From assembly GCA_036971615.1 (NCBI GenBank), contig JAYKKR010000010.1, positions 434,001 through 498,000 of the forward strand: DNA of 64,000 nucleotides, written 5' to 3'. The translations under genes and the position numbers were made by a program. A model generated the notes under the pieces. The model was given only the letters and a program-made list of their open reading frames with translations. It was not told where the DNA came from and ran no database searches. Positions within the stretch are counted from its first letter, which is position 1; every line of letters starts with the position of its first letter. Positions 33,776 to 46,200 of the stretch are shown here, piece after piece. The DNA is from Amyloporia xantha (Eukaryota; Basidiomycota; Agaricomycetes; Polyporales; Adustoporiaceae).

Positions 33776-35843
33776 CTACCGCTCCAGTCGGTCCTTCTCT
33801 GTCTTCTGCGTCTCCACAACGCGGTCCATCGCGTCCAGCCATACTTCCACCTCAGTAGCGTGACCACCGCTGCCCTCCATAGCAAAGCCTTTCTTCCTCG
33901 ATTTCGCAGCAGCACTCCCCTGGGCAGGCGGCCTGCCTTGCGTGGGCATTGGCAGTGTCCCGATATATCTCGCATGTGCGAGGACTGGCAGCCGTCTCAG
34001 AGAGCGACCTGACATCTCCTGCGCCTAATCCACAAATGGAAGGCTAATCAGACATGATCAGGATAGGAGACGGCAGCACACGTACGCGACATCTTTCAGA
34101 TAGAGCGAGCAGCCTTAGGGCAACGGTTTTCGACCGCTCCCGTGCATCGTGTGCCTGACTATGCCCATTTAGGTTGGCAGCCGCGCCGTTAGGCGTAAGC
34201 AGGGAGTGCTGAGAGGACTGAGAACTCTGGGAATCTGCCTGAGACCCGAATGGTTGTGGAGGAAGAGTAGCAGGAATAGGCAATGTTTGCGGAAAAGTGG
34301 AGGTCCGTTCGTACAATTGAGCTTGTGCAAGACTGGGAACATCCTACAAACGTGAACGTGAGGATCGTGCAATGATGCATCATAACAGACTGCTAGAAAT
34401 GGATTGAGGAATGGCACATACGACGTTAGCTACGACTCCTTTTCTGACCAGTTCCGCTAGGCATGTTCGAAGAATCTCGTATATTGCTTCTCTTGGTGGA
34501 AGGTCGACGTATTGTACAATATCTGCACGATCTACAAAGGCCGAGTCTGTAACAGACAGTCTGAGATCTGATCACTGTAAAGACTTCGATGAACTTCGAC
34601 GTACCAATAGCCTTGGCAAGATTACTCGTGGCCATAACGAGGACATTTTTCTTATGCTTAAGCTTGTCCAACTGTGTTAGAAGCGCATTGACGACCTATG
34701 CCAGGGACACAACTGATTAGGACAAACTCAAATATTCGGTGAGCACAGTCGCATACACGAAGGGCATCGGACGGCTCTGTCCCAGCCATGGCTCCTGCTC
34801 GAGCAGCTGTCAATGACTCTACTTCATCTGCGGAATACGCCTAAGTCAAAATACATGAAATCGGACCACGCAGTGGAGAGCGCACCGATGAGTACGATCA
34901 CAAAGGTCTCTTCATCCTCGACCATTTCCATGACACTGCCGAAAAGGCGCTGCACAAGTTTGCCAGATTCAGAGAACCAGCGCGAAAACAGGGAATGCGA
35001 ATTGATCTCTAGCAGCCGAGCATGCGCATATCTGTTGGTAGAACATGATAAATGCCAAGTACTAAGAAAAATGGACCAGGGATGGTTACCTGTGAGATAG
35101 GCGTATAGACAACTTTTGGGCGAGCGCACGACAGAGAGATGTCTTGCCAGTCCCTGGAGGGCCATGTAGCAGGACGACACGATTCCACGACACGACATTG
35201 ACTGCTACGCTGTCAGTCCCGATCTTTGGCAAGAGGAGAACAAGACTCACAATCGACATCCGCATCGCTGAATACTACTGTCGCATAAATGTAGTCGAGA
35301 AGCCTCGCTTTGATGTCGTCTGAGTAAATCAAGCTTTCCCACAAACCCTCCCATGCTAAACTTGGAAGTTCACAAACGCTGGCAGCCATCACTTCTTCAC
35401 CTTCACCTCTCCCGTTACCACTGGCTAGCTCCTCAAACGCATCGGCGTCCGAGGGTTGATACACGTGTATTTGAAGGGCTGTTTGCTCGATCGGGAGAGA
35501 TGAGGATGGGCAAGGTGATTCTGCTGCAACAATTTGGGAGACCGAGGATGCAAGAAGTGGAACATCCTCCCAGCCTTGGATCGTGGATGGCAGGTAGACA
35601 TGTGACAGGGAGGAAGTAAGGTAGGCATGCACTGTGTTGCGAATTGTGTCGAATCGTGATGTTGCGGTGGGCGAGATACGGACTTCAACTAGGTTGTAAT
35701 ATGTGTTTAGACTAACCTAGCTACACGGAGAAGGAAGTTGGAGGAAACATACTGTGTACAGGCCAGATCACCAGTGCAGGACCTGAAGGTTTTGATGGGT
35801 GGGGTGATGGCGGCGCCATGTTGAAATCTTGCTCACTGTCCAT
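33776..35843 (-). CDS. PCH2: AAA+ ATPase Pch2/TRIP13
   Basis: Nine exons on the minus strand: 35843-35753, 35688-35251, 35201-35090, 35031-34886, 34827-34757, 34695-34605, 34546-34422, 34343-34086, 34024-33776 (526 aa). An N-terminal substrate-recognition domain precedes the AAA core. Walker A is [20 protein letters not shown] (about residue 189), followed by [20 protein letters not shown]. Walker [15 protein letters not shown] falls near residue 263, sensor 1 VMATSN near 310, then [36 protein letters not shown] is the sensor-2 region. Pch2/TRIP13 remodels HORMA-domain proteins (Hop1, Mad2) in meiotic prophase and the spindle checkpoint. A Gln/Ser-rich insert of ~60 residues sits in the lid domain. 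Confidence 0.93.
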
Positions 35844-36125
35844 TTCGGTAAGTTTTATATACCTGTCCTTTGTAAAGAATGCTCCGCGGATTCGCGCTTC
35901 GTAGCAGAGCCGGTTGGTGGATAGCAAAAAAACAGGTTGTGTGAGGGAGTCAACAACGCGTACACAAACGCGTCGGACGCGTGTCGTGACGGATCTCGTG
36001 ACGTGACTAAGATCGATCACACGCGATCGACTCCCATCCCGGATTTGTCCGTAAGCAGTTTTACTCTATTCGCCCTAAACTCTGAAAACTTGAAGTCGAA
36101 AGCACAAGGAGCTCGAGTTGAGTCA

Positions 36126-36749
36126 ATGGCAGCCCAGGACAACTGCGTGGAGTGCGCGGAAAATAGTCAGGCTGAGCAGGTAACTCAGTCGGTCGAAACA
36201 AAGCCGCACGATCCTCTAGATGCTGCGACTTTCATTCCTCCATCTCCTCTACCAACCCCAAGTATCACAATCGAGTTCTGCGACAGAGTGGGTACTTGCT
36301 ATCGGAATCGATGCTCGTGGATCTGATTTCTGCGCCATATCACCCCATTTGCGACTTCTCTAGTGTCGGTGGTGAGCAACCGTCACTACAGCGCTCATTA
36401 TGATATTCATTATTGACGTTGACGTACTCATCAGGCTTCATCGAGCAACCTGGGTGTCTACAGAACTCTTCCTGACCTTCCCCACGCCAATATTGAAAGC
36501 GGTATCAATCCTTCCTCTCAACTCGGAGGAAACGGGAGGCCGGTTCCGTGTATGGCTATTCCTGGACGGCCGACCCCCAATTCTGCTATGGGACAGGAAA
36601 ATCGAAGGGGGTTTCCCCGAGTTGAAAGTCCTGGTATGTGTCCGCTCTCCGACAATCGTGGCGGCTGCTCATTAGTACTGTTGTAGAAGCAACGCATTCG
36701 CGATCACGTCCAACCTGGCAAGTCTCTGGGACATTCCGACCACCAATAA
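36126..36749 (+). CDS. Rdx/SelW-like thioredoxin-fold protein with an 8-nt exon
   Basis: Four exons, 36126-36287, 36364-36371, 36435-36633 and 36687-36749, give 143 aa. After a ~50-residue polar lead the fold starts ITIEFCDRCRWLHRATWVST, with the CxxC redox motif that replaces CxxU of animal SelW. Then GGRFRVWLFLDGRPPILLWD and RKIEGGFPELKVLKQRIRDH, ending GKSLGHSD, all typical of the Rdx (SelT/SelW/SelH) family. The two motif cysteines are encoded in different exons: the first at the end of exon 1, the second in the 8-nt exon TGTCGGTG. Only inclusion of that micro-exon gives an open frame. Likely role: thiol redox in the cytosol or ER; the substrate is unknown. Confidence 0.9.
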
Positions 36750-38226
36750 GGCGCACTAGTTCGTAATATGCGTAGAAATTGTGCCGCTATCCAAGGAAGT
36801 GCACTATCTGTAATCCACCCTGATAAATGAGATTCTCCCCTTGAGATTCTGCTGTACCAATGGTGTTGGCCGTTCCAGTTGGCTAAACTGGCTATGGCTC
36901 GCCAGATAACACCATCAAGGGTAGCGACTGGGCGCCCTTGTATTCTGTGAGTCATGTACATACGATCCATTCCATCTGATATCTATTGAGATGGCCAATA
37001 GGCTTTTAGGAGCACTCTCCGTTGCTGAAACTGACCACATCGCGTAACTCGGCCACCGCCCAGGTTACTCGTACCTACCGAACAGGGTGTTCTATTACAG
37101 GTTGTGCCATGTGTGCTGTCTGAGCCTATCATCATGCAGTGCCGTTATGTTCCGTCACTGGTGAAGGGCTACACATGGAACACCGCCGAATGGCAGGTCC
37201 TAGTAGCGCGCTCGAGCGAACGTACAATCGGTGATCGACCGAAGGATACGCATTACGTGCCATCCCCAAGCTAGGTTTATTGTCGTCAAGTTGTCGTCAA
37301 AAGGCCAAGCGACCTAAGACAGAACCAAGCCTCTTCTACCTATCACGCTGCTTAAGAGGATCACGGCGTTAACGCACTCGAAAGGGCATCTCATGAGGTA
37401 CACTTCTCCTGATGATGTTATGGTACTTCTCCCCACGCCCTTCCTCCTCGGTCCAGACACATTCTGACCGACAGTTCCAAGCCGGCGGTCGCACTAGGGT
37501 GTCTGCGTCACTTGGTCCAAAGGTTCTCCTTCATAGCTATCTGTCAATGCCGGCGTCCTCTTGTTCGGTTCGTGCATAGAACCAGCAGGGCGGATTTCTC
37601 TGACAGGGGCATGCAGCCCGCCCTGGGTGTTCCGATGATTATCTGAATGCATCGGAGGCAAGGCGACTATTGAATTGAACTGAGTGGAGCATTTACAAGT
37701 GGCTAGCCTTCAGATCTTCAGACCCGCGATGGAAGTTCTGATGAAGTCCACCAAACTCTACCCAGTCTCGGCTTTCCCACTGCCAGTCAGGAGACAGCGT
37801 ATTTTCGAGCAGTTCGCCGTTGCAGCGCATGGAACAATCCTTGATGGGCTGCATATGCATCCCTGAAATAGGCAAGGATAGTTCGTGTGTCTGGTAAGTT
37901 CGATAGCAAAAGAGATGTATTTTCTCGTCAGTCAGAACTGCAGCACTACACAAACAGTCCCCTAAAAATCAAAGCAAGTGGTAAGGCAGCGCAAAAGAAG
38001 GGCATCATCAACATAATCTCCGCCGACGCGATGTGAACGCTCCTGTGTACAAAGAAAGTAACGAAAGATGGCTATTGTATACGTACATCAACGCGGTATA
38101 AGTGTCCATGCACTACAGGTATTACTGGAGTCCAACCTCCGCCTGCTCGTTTAAGGAACGAGAGGCCTATATAACATATATCATCACACACCATAGCATA
38201 GTCCGAGATCCATGTCCGAAGCCTAA
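36750..38226. other. Intergenic region without a recognised gene
   Basis: About 1.5 kb. Few open frames exceed 60 codons and none has motifs. Confidence 0.45.
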
Positions 38227-38228
38227 TA

Positions 38229-38404
38229 CAGTAGACAATCTCATAATGCATCACGTTGGTCCCCCACCTGGCGTATGCATTATGAGATTTTATGCATGAG
38301 CATATTGACAAATAGGTGGCTGACCCCAGGTTGGTTCCCGACCCGGCCTATGCATTACGAGATTTTATGCATTATGAGCTCATGCATTATGAGATTGTCT
38401 ACTG
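38229..38404. mobile_element. Tc1/mariner-type MITE, 176 bp, with perfect 23-bp inverted ends and TA target sites
   Basis: The left end CAGTAGACAATCTCATAATG... (38229-38251) and the right end (38382-38404) are perfect 23-bp inverted copies. TA flanks both sides (38227-38228 and 38405-38406), the mariner target duplication. Inside, a 24-bp unit starting TATGCATTA and ending TTTTATGCAT occurs twice in direct orientation (38274-38297 and 38349-38372, one mismatch). There is no coding capacity. The right end overlaps the last codons of the neighbouring minus-strand gene. Confidence 0.9.
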
Positions 38405-39773
38405 TAGTGGCTTTCTGGCTGAGGCCTGACAGGGCTCTCCACCATTTGCGCCTCCAAATCCTCGCTGTCGCGTTCCTCTGCGCCGAGGAAAGCGACGCGC
38501 TCCTCACTGTCGGCTGGCGCATCGTCCTCGAGCTCGTCGTTCACCGCCCTGCGGGTAACATACGAGATATAGAGGAAGATCGCAACGCATAGGGAAATGC
38601 CGGCGATAGTCGAATATCGCGCTAGCGAGTTCTCTTCCTGCTCCTGCACGCCTCCGGGCTTCACCACGTGGTAGTCTGCGAACGAGTGTATCGAACTGCC
38701 GATGCTCGTGTGAATGATGAGCTTGAAGAGCGACAAGGCGGTGCAGAGGGTATACGTCCGGAACGTAAGGCTTGGCGATGCAGCAAGAAGGCAGTTCATG
38801 ACGTTGTACGGGTAGGGTGCAAGACGAATGAGGAAGAGAAGCCGAGGACGCTTTTCGATGGCCCTGACCACCCGTTGGACCGTAATTGTGCATGAAAGCC
38901 ACCGCTGAATTTGTGAGCGGAAAAAGGTACGAGATAGCAAGAATACAGCGAGCGCTCCAAGGAGGGACGCGGAATAGGAGATTATAGCACCGGTCCAGGG
39001 GCCAAACGTATAGCCAGATAGTATAACGAGTGTGGAATACAGAGGGACGGGAGCTGGAAGAAATAGGATTCAGTCCAGACTGAATGAAGAATCGCAAGAC
39101 GCACTTACGGAATGTGGTGACGAATATGAGAGAAAAGATGACAGCATAACCTAGATATGGGTCTGACTGTAGCCAATGTGAGAGCGTATCCAAGCCTTTT
39201 CAGACAGCAAGCAAATTAATCTTAGTATCCATAGGTTACATGTGTTAACAGGATCATACCTTGGAAAACTTGCACTTTCCAGAAGCTGAGCGCAGCCACA
39301 AACCCCAGACTCGTTATAGCGTACAAGATTATAGGGATCCAAGGTTTCAGTAGGTTAGCTATCCGTAGGCCTCGCGGACGTGCGTAGGCAGGTGTTGGTG
39401 CAGTCCAGCTAGAGACAGCGTGTGGTGAGGTCGCGAGGAATGGTGATGTCTGATGCGCATGGTGTATCGATACTGGGTGCACTGATAGTGAACGGGTGGG
39501 TACCGAGGCTGAAGGTGCCGCTGAGACGCAGTGAGCACACTGGCACGATGCACATGGGTCAACGCGTTGACCGATGCTCAGACGCGCTGGTGAATCATCG
39601 GCCTTCTTCTCGTCCACAGCAAATTCAAGTGGGGTGTATCGTACAGACGAGAAAGACGAACGCGGGTTAGATGTTTGCTGTGTGAGGGGATTTGATAGGA
39701 CAGGAAGGAGTCGAGAGGGCTGCCCAGGTCGAGCCTGTTGCGAGTGTGTTGGGTCCATTGGATACCAGTCCAA
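38380..39773 (-). CDS. TVP38/TMEM64 (VTT/DedA-like) membrane protein
   Basis: Three exons on the minus strand, 39773-39260, 39195-39109 and 39053-38380, give 424 aa (419 if the second Met, 39758, is used). A ~140-residue Ser/Pro-rich N-terminus precedes the first helix (IPIILYAITSLGFVAALSFW). The VTT core reads FPPVPLYSTLVILSGYTFGP, then LLSRTFFRSQIQ, and the conserved LLFLIRLAPYPYNVMNCLLA, followed by FKLIIHTSIGSSIHSFADYH. Tvp38-type proteins sit in Golgi/ER membranes; relatives are linked to lipid scrambling. The final residues SRQSHNA and the stop codon come from the inverted repeat of a MITE (38229-38404), so the ancestral C-terminus was different. Confidence 0.9.
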
Positions 39774-40299
39774 TTAGACGTCTCGTTGCACGAATTGGGC
39801 GGTGAAAGCTAAAGCCCAAGTCGACCGACGGTATAACGAGACCACTCGGTGGTTGAAAGGGGTGTTCAGAAAGAGCGGAAGTATGAGACGAGATAGATAT
39901 CCTGACGCTGTTCTCACGGCAATTGGGTGCCTCCCGTCGCGAGCGCCCTGTGGCACTAAATTAGGGTCTGCTGCGCCGGCAAAATGAACACCACAAGTTA
40001 TCCCTCGATTTCTCCAGGATCTTCGTCCGTTGGGTTGAGCAAGGCGTCGGTGTGTGTTCTGTCTGTTATTTTATTGCTGTTGCAGGCAGCAGGCTTATCC
40101 CCGCAGGATGAGGCTGCTAATGCACGCCGTAGCGGCGACAGCGCCTGGCTGGCTGCCAAGCAACGAACGGTGGCGCGCCGCACGTAACACTGTGATGCGG
40201 GGAACCCCCGGACCTGGCGGACCGTCCGGAATTGGAATGCGCGGTGTTTCACGTGCCGCATATGGCACGTTCAATCTCTCGCTCAAACCGCGACGCTGA
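39774..40299. other. Intergenic region between divergent genes
   Basis: About 530 bp. A 67-codon plus-strand frame at 39984 contains one hydrophobic segment, but I cannot support it as a gene. The region should hold both divergent promoters. Confidence 0.45.
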
Positions 40300-40717
40300 A
40301 TGAATTCCTCCTGCCTTCACCGCCTATGGCGGCAAACCTCTTCGCAACGCGCTCATGCCACACGGCGAGCATACAGCTCTAGGAGCAGTGCCCCAGAGAA
40401 TGCTGGCTCGACCCGTCATGCCCAATTTTACTCCGACCTTCTTCCGGGCATGGTCCCTGTCGCCCTCCTCGGTTCTGCTATCTATCTGGTACGGCTTCTG
40501 AGCTATGGCATGACACACGAGTGAACAGGATTCGCAGGGTTTGCGCCTGCTTCAAGCAAGTCTTTCACAAGAGAAATTTATGGACAGGGCAGAGGAGCGG
40601 GTGAAGGATCTGCAGGAAGAGGTGGATGCTCTTCACAGAGCCTCAGTATCGATGCAGAAAGAAGAGAGCATCACTGAAACTGCAGAAAATTACAAATCGC
40701 GTTGGTGGCTGTGGTAG
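40300..40717 (+). CDS. Small membrane-anchored coiled-coil protein, probably mitochondrial
   Basis: Two exons, 40300-40488 and 40538-40717, give 122 aa. The N-terminus (MNSSCLHRLWRQTSSQRAHA, then TRRAYSSRSS) is a good mitochondrial presequence: basic, hydroxylated and free of acids. One hydrophobic segment, LLPGMVPVALLGSAIYLGLR, is followed by a charged heptad-like helix (MDRAEERVKDLQEEVDALHR). It ends KSRWWLW. The layout suggests a single-pass inner-membrane protein with a soluble coiled coil. I do not recognise the family. Confidence 0.72.
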
Positions 40718-40969
40718 AGCGTCGTGCACCCTCGTTCTGCGTGGCGGATAACAGTGATGTAGCCAGGTAGCCAGATAAAACTCACATGGTATATTCTCTG
40801 GTCACAGCGGTTACTAATAATATGCGATTCGATAGCTGCAAGAGAGGGTATCTCCAGTTGTAATTAGCCTAACATGCCCTATTAGAACTCACGGTCCCCA
40901 TCGGATGAACACGCGAAACAGTAAAATGATAAGATGATATAAAAATGCAGGAGAAAAACATGTCGGAGG

Positions 40970-42402
40970 TCACTGATGCAGCGCCTTCACTAGGGTTGAC
41001 TTATGACGATCGTACAGCTTGGCGGTGCTGCGCAGAGAAAATTTGTCAAGATTGAAATATGACACCAAAAGAAACGGAATCACCTCAGTGCTGCGGCAGC
41101 CAAACCGGTAAAAGTCTGGATTTGACTCTTGGCTCGTTTGAGCCGGAATACATTGTACGCTTGACAAATTGTGAGCTTTCAGACCTAAATCATTCAGCAG
41201 TCCTTAGACCGAACTTACAAACGAAAATGAGGTCCATCAGCAGCTTCAGTCTCGTCATTTGTATCCAATGGTCTTGCCGTTGTAGCCGAACGAGCTCTCT
41301 TTGATCGATTTTCGAAGCTGCCGGATTTGACTTTGCTGTCGCGCCTGTCATCGAGTCTGCGTAGAGTCGCGATTCGACTTAATCGGCTTCACTATCAGAT
41401 GCGCAGTTCACGTCGCAGCAGAAGTAATAATCAGCAGACCTTCGTGCTGTAGACCTAGGATCACGCTCCTCTCCACAGTATTTTCGACGAGATTCACAAG
41501 AGTGCCCGCGAACCAGCACCAGTCGGCGAAACGCCCTGCACGCTCTCCCAATCGCTTGCTAATGAGTCCTAGCCTTGCGAACGTATAGACGTCATCAGAT
41601 AGACCGTTGGCAAGTTCCAGGAGGACTGGTGGCGGTGCATGGAGGAAGGTGTACAGTAGCGGCTTGCGTTTCGCTTTTCTGGAAGATGTGCCTACTGAAG
41701 AGGACACATCGGTGGAAAAGGGCACGGATGCATGCTGGGCCAAGATTGATGTCAGTGGCGTGAGCCAGTTGAACAGGATGAGGCATTTTCTGGGCAATGT
41801 TGTCAGTGGCAGCAGAGAAGGTACCCCAGCGCCGCTGACCTCGTGAGTGAGAATCCGGCTATGGTTGACTCGCAGCGTCTGACGAGCTCAATCTCCAATG
41901 GCGACCGTGACTTATTCCGTAGCACTGAGGATCCCATTATTGTGGTATGGAAAAGGAGATACATGCGTAGTGAGTACTGCATGACTTTCTACGGCAGATG
42001 TTGAGAGATATAATAGTAAACATCATCATGACTACATACGAATGTTTTGTCCCGCCCATAACTTGTCTTCAGCAGGTCTCTCCAGATCTCCTCCTTCCTG
42101 ACCTTGCTCCGGGCTCCTGCACGGGCCTTGTCATCGTCTTCGTCCTCACTGTCTTCTTCATAGGTGCGTGGTTCTTCCTTAGTTTCCTCCACCTTGCTAT
42201 AAATATCAGTCCCATAGACATTGCTGCTGGCCACCGTAGAGGGTCGTGGCGTCCGCGGAGGGCGGGGAGACAGCGGATTCATCTGGAACGACGGGTCCGT
42301 GATCGCGTCGAACGACGGCGAATAGTTGTGTAACTCATGCTCCGACAGCGAGGAGGATGAAGACATAAATCCTGGGCCGTGAGGAAATGTTATTGAAGAC
42401 AT
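40970..42402 (-). CDS. Pex11-family peroxisomal membrane protein
   Basis: Six exons on the minus strand: 42402-42040, 41988-41840, 41789-41440, 41377-41219, 41159-41084, 41027-40970 (384 aa). After a ~95-residue disordered acidic N-terminus the Pex11 domain starts EIWRDLLKTSYGRDKTFKVM and continues QYSLRMYLLFH. Further marks: FSLTRKCLILFNWLTPLTSI, GLSDDVYTFARLGLISKRLG, then ADWCWFAGTLVNLVENTVER, and the end TGLAAAALSTAKLYDRHKST. The position after the amphipathic helix and the two late hydrophobic segments fit fungal Pex11C-type proteins, which drive peroxisome elongation and division. The acceptor of exon 4 is weak. The gene diverges from the Tctex-type gene with 198 bp between starts. Confidence 0.87.
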
Positions 42403-42600
42403 TTCAAGCTCGAGAAACGCTGTAGTACGTGTACGATGGTCGTGTAAACGGTGTACAGCACCGCGCGTCTACGAAATGTCGACGCGTGCCACGTGCTCGT
42501 ACCGAAGTCACAGACTCGCCACATTTGGAAGCGTCGGCTCTCACTCAGATCTGCAGAGACCCGTACTGAGCCCGACTGACATACCTGGACTCTGTCGACA

Positions 42601-43222
42601 ATGCCTAGCTCGGGCTTGCGATCTCCTCCAACGCCCAGGTCTGGTGCGCCCTCTCCGCGTCCGACGTTCGACTCAGAGCTTCTCCGTGCGTATATGAAGA
42701 AGTTGCTACAGACCACACTCCAAACCGCTACATGGCCTGAACCGCGAGAACGAGAACGGGTCAAGGCGTGGATGAAGGAGATTGGCGAGCGCGTCAAGGA
42801 GAGGATGATAGGTTTGTCTGATCGTGCTTCTTGTCTTCTGTGTCAAGTCTGAGATGGGAGTACGCTTCCCTTAGAGATTCAGCCGCGAGGATTGTGAGTG
42901 TGGCTTCGGTTCAAATGGTCACATGGAATGGCTCATGTTGCCTATGATCCAGTAAGTACATAGTCATGACACAGATTAATGAGAATCTGGGGCAGGGAGG
43001 CCGGTGAGTAGTCTTTCCCTTCGGTGTTAGAGAAGTCTTGAACCGTATGTCGTGTAGGGCTGACATGGTTTGCCACTGGGAGGACTCAGATGCGGTAGCA
43101 CAGGAGATGTATTCTAATGTGAGCTCTCTTATGAACCACCATCATTCTATAAATATTGATAACCTCTGCAAAAGAATTCTATTATCTGCATATGTGTTGC
43201 GTTCGCCGTGCGGACAATTTGA
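42601..43222 (+). CDS. Tctex-type dynein light chain
   Basis: Five exons, 42601-42811, 42875-42893, 42953-43003, 43058-43118 and 43175-43222, give 129 aa. A Ser/Pro-rich lead precedes the Tctex fold: FDSELLRAYMKKLLQTTLQT, then GERVKERMIEIQPRGFKYIV, the conserved INENLGQGGRADMVCHWEDS, and the C-terminal strand ICICVAFAVRTI. Tctex/DYNLT dimers link cargo and intermediate chains in cytoplasmic dynein. Exon 2 is only 19 nt. Confidence 0.9.
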
Positions 43223-46200
43223 CCCACTACATCATCCGTCTGTCTGCTACTCACAATTTTCATACCCCGCATCACTGCGACTGTATTTTTGGAAATACCC
43301 ATGTCTCCTGCGCATTACCAATACGAAAGTGTCAAAGACTGATATTCGTTTGCACGTCGGTCACGTCGGCACATTGGCAACTACCGATGATATTATTGGC
43401 GCAAACCTTCAAACGTAAATTCTGAGATGTGCCTTGTCTGTCTCACTACTGGATGCCGAGGATAACATACTTGGTGCGTTGGCGTATAGAATAACGTACC
43501 GCCGCTGAGCATCTGGAACAGACTATCAGGTCATAATTTCGAAATCACGGGTTCATGTCCGCTTTCACGACCAGGAGATCTTCAGCATCCGACGCCGTTC
43601 CGCCACCCCCTTTGACTTATTACTGGCTAAACGCGATAGGCTGTCTGCTCGTCCCTGGCTTCTGACCAGTCCAGTATGCTATGCGCGGATCTTTCCGTAT
43701 GAACAATGGTTCCCTAGTTGTCCGGCATTATAATGTCCAGATGTGGGCCTGGCGTAGACCGTAGAGTGGGATCTTCCCAAGAGTCGTTGCGGTGGCCAGA
43801 CTGTTGGCTTCTCAGATCCAGGAGGCGTGTGGCGGTTTCTGCTGAACGACTCGGTAATCACACTAGCAATTCATTAATTCTCGTCGTTGGCACGTTTTAC
43901 ACTTACTCCATCACAATCAAACAGGGAACATACTAGTCTTCTAACCGTCTAACTGCAACTTTCGTCGAGGCCCATTTGCTCACGGATGTCATTTCCGACG
44001 GTGCAGTCCGCTCAATACACACACTAAGCCGATCTCATCTTGATATTGCAACCTATTCCAGGTCATCAGTTACGCTTGCGCTGTCTCGTAATTTGTCCTT
44101 CCTCGGCTGTGCGGCGATGTGTATGTATTGTCCACCTAGAATGGACTATGACATGAGGCTTCTCCGTGGAGCCTATACATTTTAATCTGCGGACGTAGTC
44201 TACACAACGTAAGCAAATAGGGGCCCTCTCGATGCCCCCCTTATCTGCGAACATTTACCGCTCGTGTACGTTGCGTGTTTCTTGCCCAGAACCCAAGCCG
44301 CCGTTCATTTTGATTCCGGACTATAAGCGCTTTGTGGACTTTACGCATGCGCACCTGTGGACTAAGATAGTTGGGATGATTCTAGTCGAAGTAAGACGAG
44401 TTCATCAATACTAGCACTTGTATTGTTGTCAGATGATGGATGTACTCCGGGTCGAACGACTCCGGGTCGAACGTGTGGTCCGCAGAAGCATGACCAGAAT
44501 TGCAAATGATCGTAACTCAATTCCGTGTTGGTGAGAAATCCGCCGATGCGCGTCTGACCTCGTTCCGATAACATGGTTCAAGTCCCTCTGACACCTCCGG
44601 TATTTTTGCTATCCACTTTTCCAGCTTCCCAGAAAGGCGATGGCGAGGACTTTGTGGCGCCCGGAAGCAGATCTACGACCGCGTAGAAGTCGAAGTTGAT
44701 CTCTCGCGGTAGAAGCCCACCTAGGCCAATGCAACCTTAACGGACATTCTCATCACGCCTGCTGTAAATTTGAACAACAGTAAAAATGTTATCACGGCGT
44801 AGCGAGAGCGTGAAATGCAGATGTTTGATGACTCTTGCAGGGCATGTCAATATTTCCGTAACCAGAAAATTGACGGTCAGATCGCTTCATACTTGCGGTG
44901 ATTACAACAACATAATATTCGGAATGTACAAGCTGTACGGAAGTAGGCCGAAGTCACCACTATCATGGGTTTCTGATTAATTTCAGTATGCATGGCCGCT
45001 GATAAGATCTATGCAGTGAACATAATGAGATCCTTCAGGAACGTTGCTCAGCTATCGTGAACTGGGAGGCACGTCCTCATTATCCACCAAACAGGTCTCC
45101 GAGATTTGTGCTGGGGCCACGGGCTCGGAGCCATTACAATACAATGCTGTCAGTTGTATCAGATCACGGAGGTCAGCGATTCTATACGGCCTGGAAGATG
45201 CCATCTTAAGCAGTGTGGTATCAATATTTCGACACGCAGGCATAGGAGAAACAGAGATCAACACTACCCCATGACTGTCTGGTGTGATTGATACTATCTT
45301 ATGCAGACTGCTGTGCCGTCTGCGTTAGTAGATTAAGAGGCAAGAAACGGACAAGTGTGGAAATTGCGCCATTGACGGCACGTCTGGATGAGGGGATACG
45401 ACAGTTCGCAGGCTGTTCGGAATGGTTATCAGAAGAACCCTAGGTGTTCTGGAATTCTGGCTTCTACCGCCTTGGTCCCTCGAATGGGAAGGAGAGACCG
45501 AATGTATGTCGACTTCGCACGGAGATGTATCAGAATCCCACGCCGTACTGAAGAGGCGACCTGTTCGTCAAAATAAATCACATAAGGTGACGGGAGCCAA
45601 TCTTCACGGAACGATATCAGAAAAGATGCGATGCCTCACAGCATGAGTGCCCCGTTTTGAATCACTGATCTAGAGCACCAATTGTCGGGTCTATCCGAGG
45701 TCTTTAAGTGTGAAGGCACTGACCGGTGCTCTGGGTCGGCCGCCAGAATACATCACGTACTGTATGTTAACACTTACCGCCAAATATTTGCGCTGCTGAG
45801 GTTGATGAGATAGAGCCGGAATTCCGGTAGACAATTGAACGGTCATTTCTGAACACAGCAATATCATTTCATGGGAAGAACACATCGAGACGAGAAACGA
45901 GCTCACATAGGATTAGCCTTGCAAATCATGGAAGAACTTCTCATGCTTCTCTCATCTGTGACCAACGGCCGACGGAAGTAACAGCAGGTATGACGCCTCC
46001 CACGCTTCGAGAAGCCTTGCACTGCATCGTCTAGACATGTCTGGCCCGGATCCATTTCACGGACCTATACATTGGCTGATCAGCTTGGATGTTGTTACCG
46101 GTCTCCAAAGATACCAAATCGCCGCTATTCAACATCGAGACTGCTTATTGAAGGTAGAAAGGCTGAACTTGGCGCTTCCTATCACGGGTTCAACAGTTTC

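Noticed and set aside
43500..43580. Possible degenerate tRNA (GGTTCATGTCC-like T arm after a CAT-containing loop)
   Set aside because: The acceptor and anticodon stems do not pair, so I do not call a tRNA.
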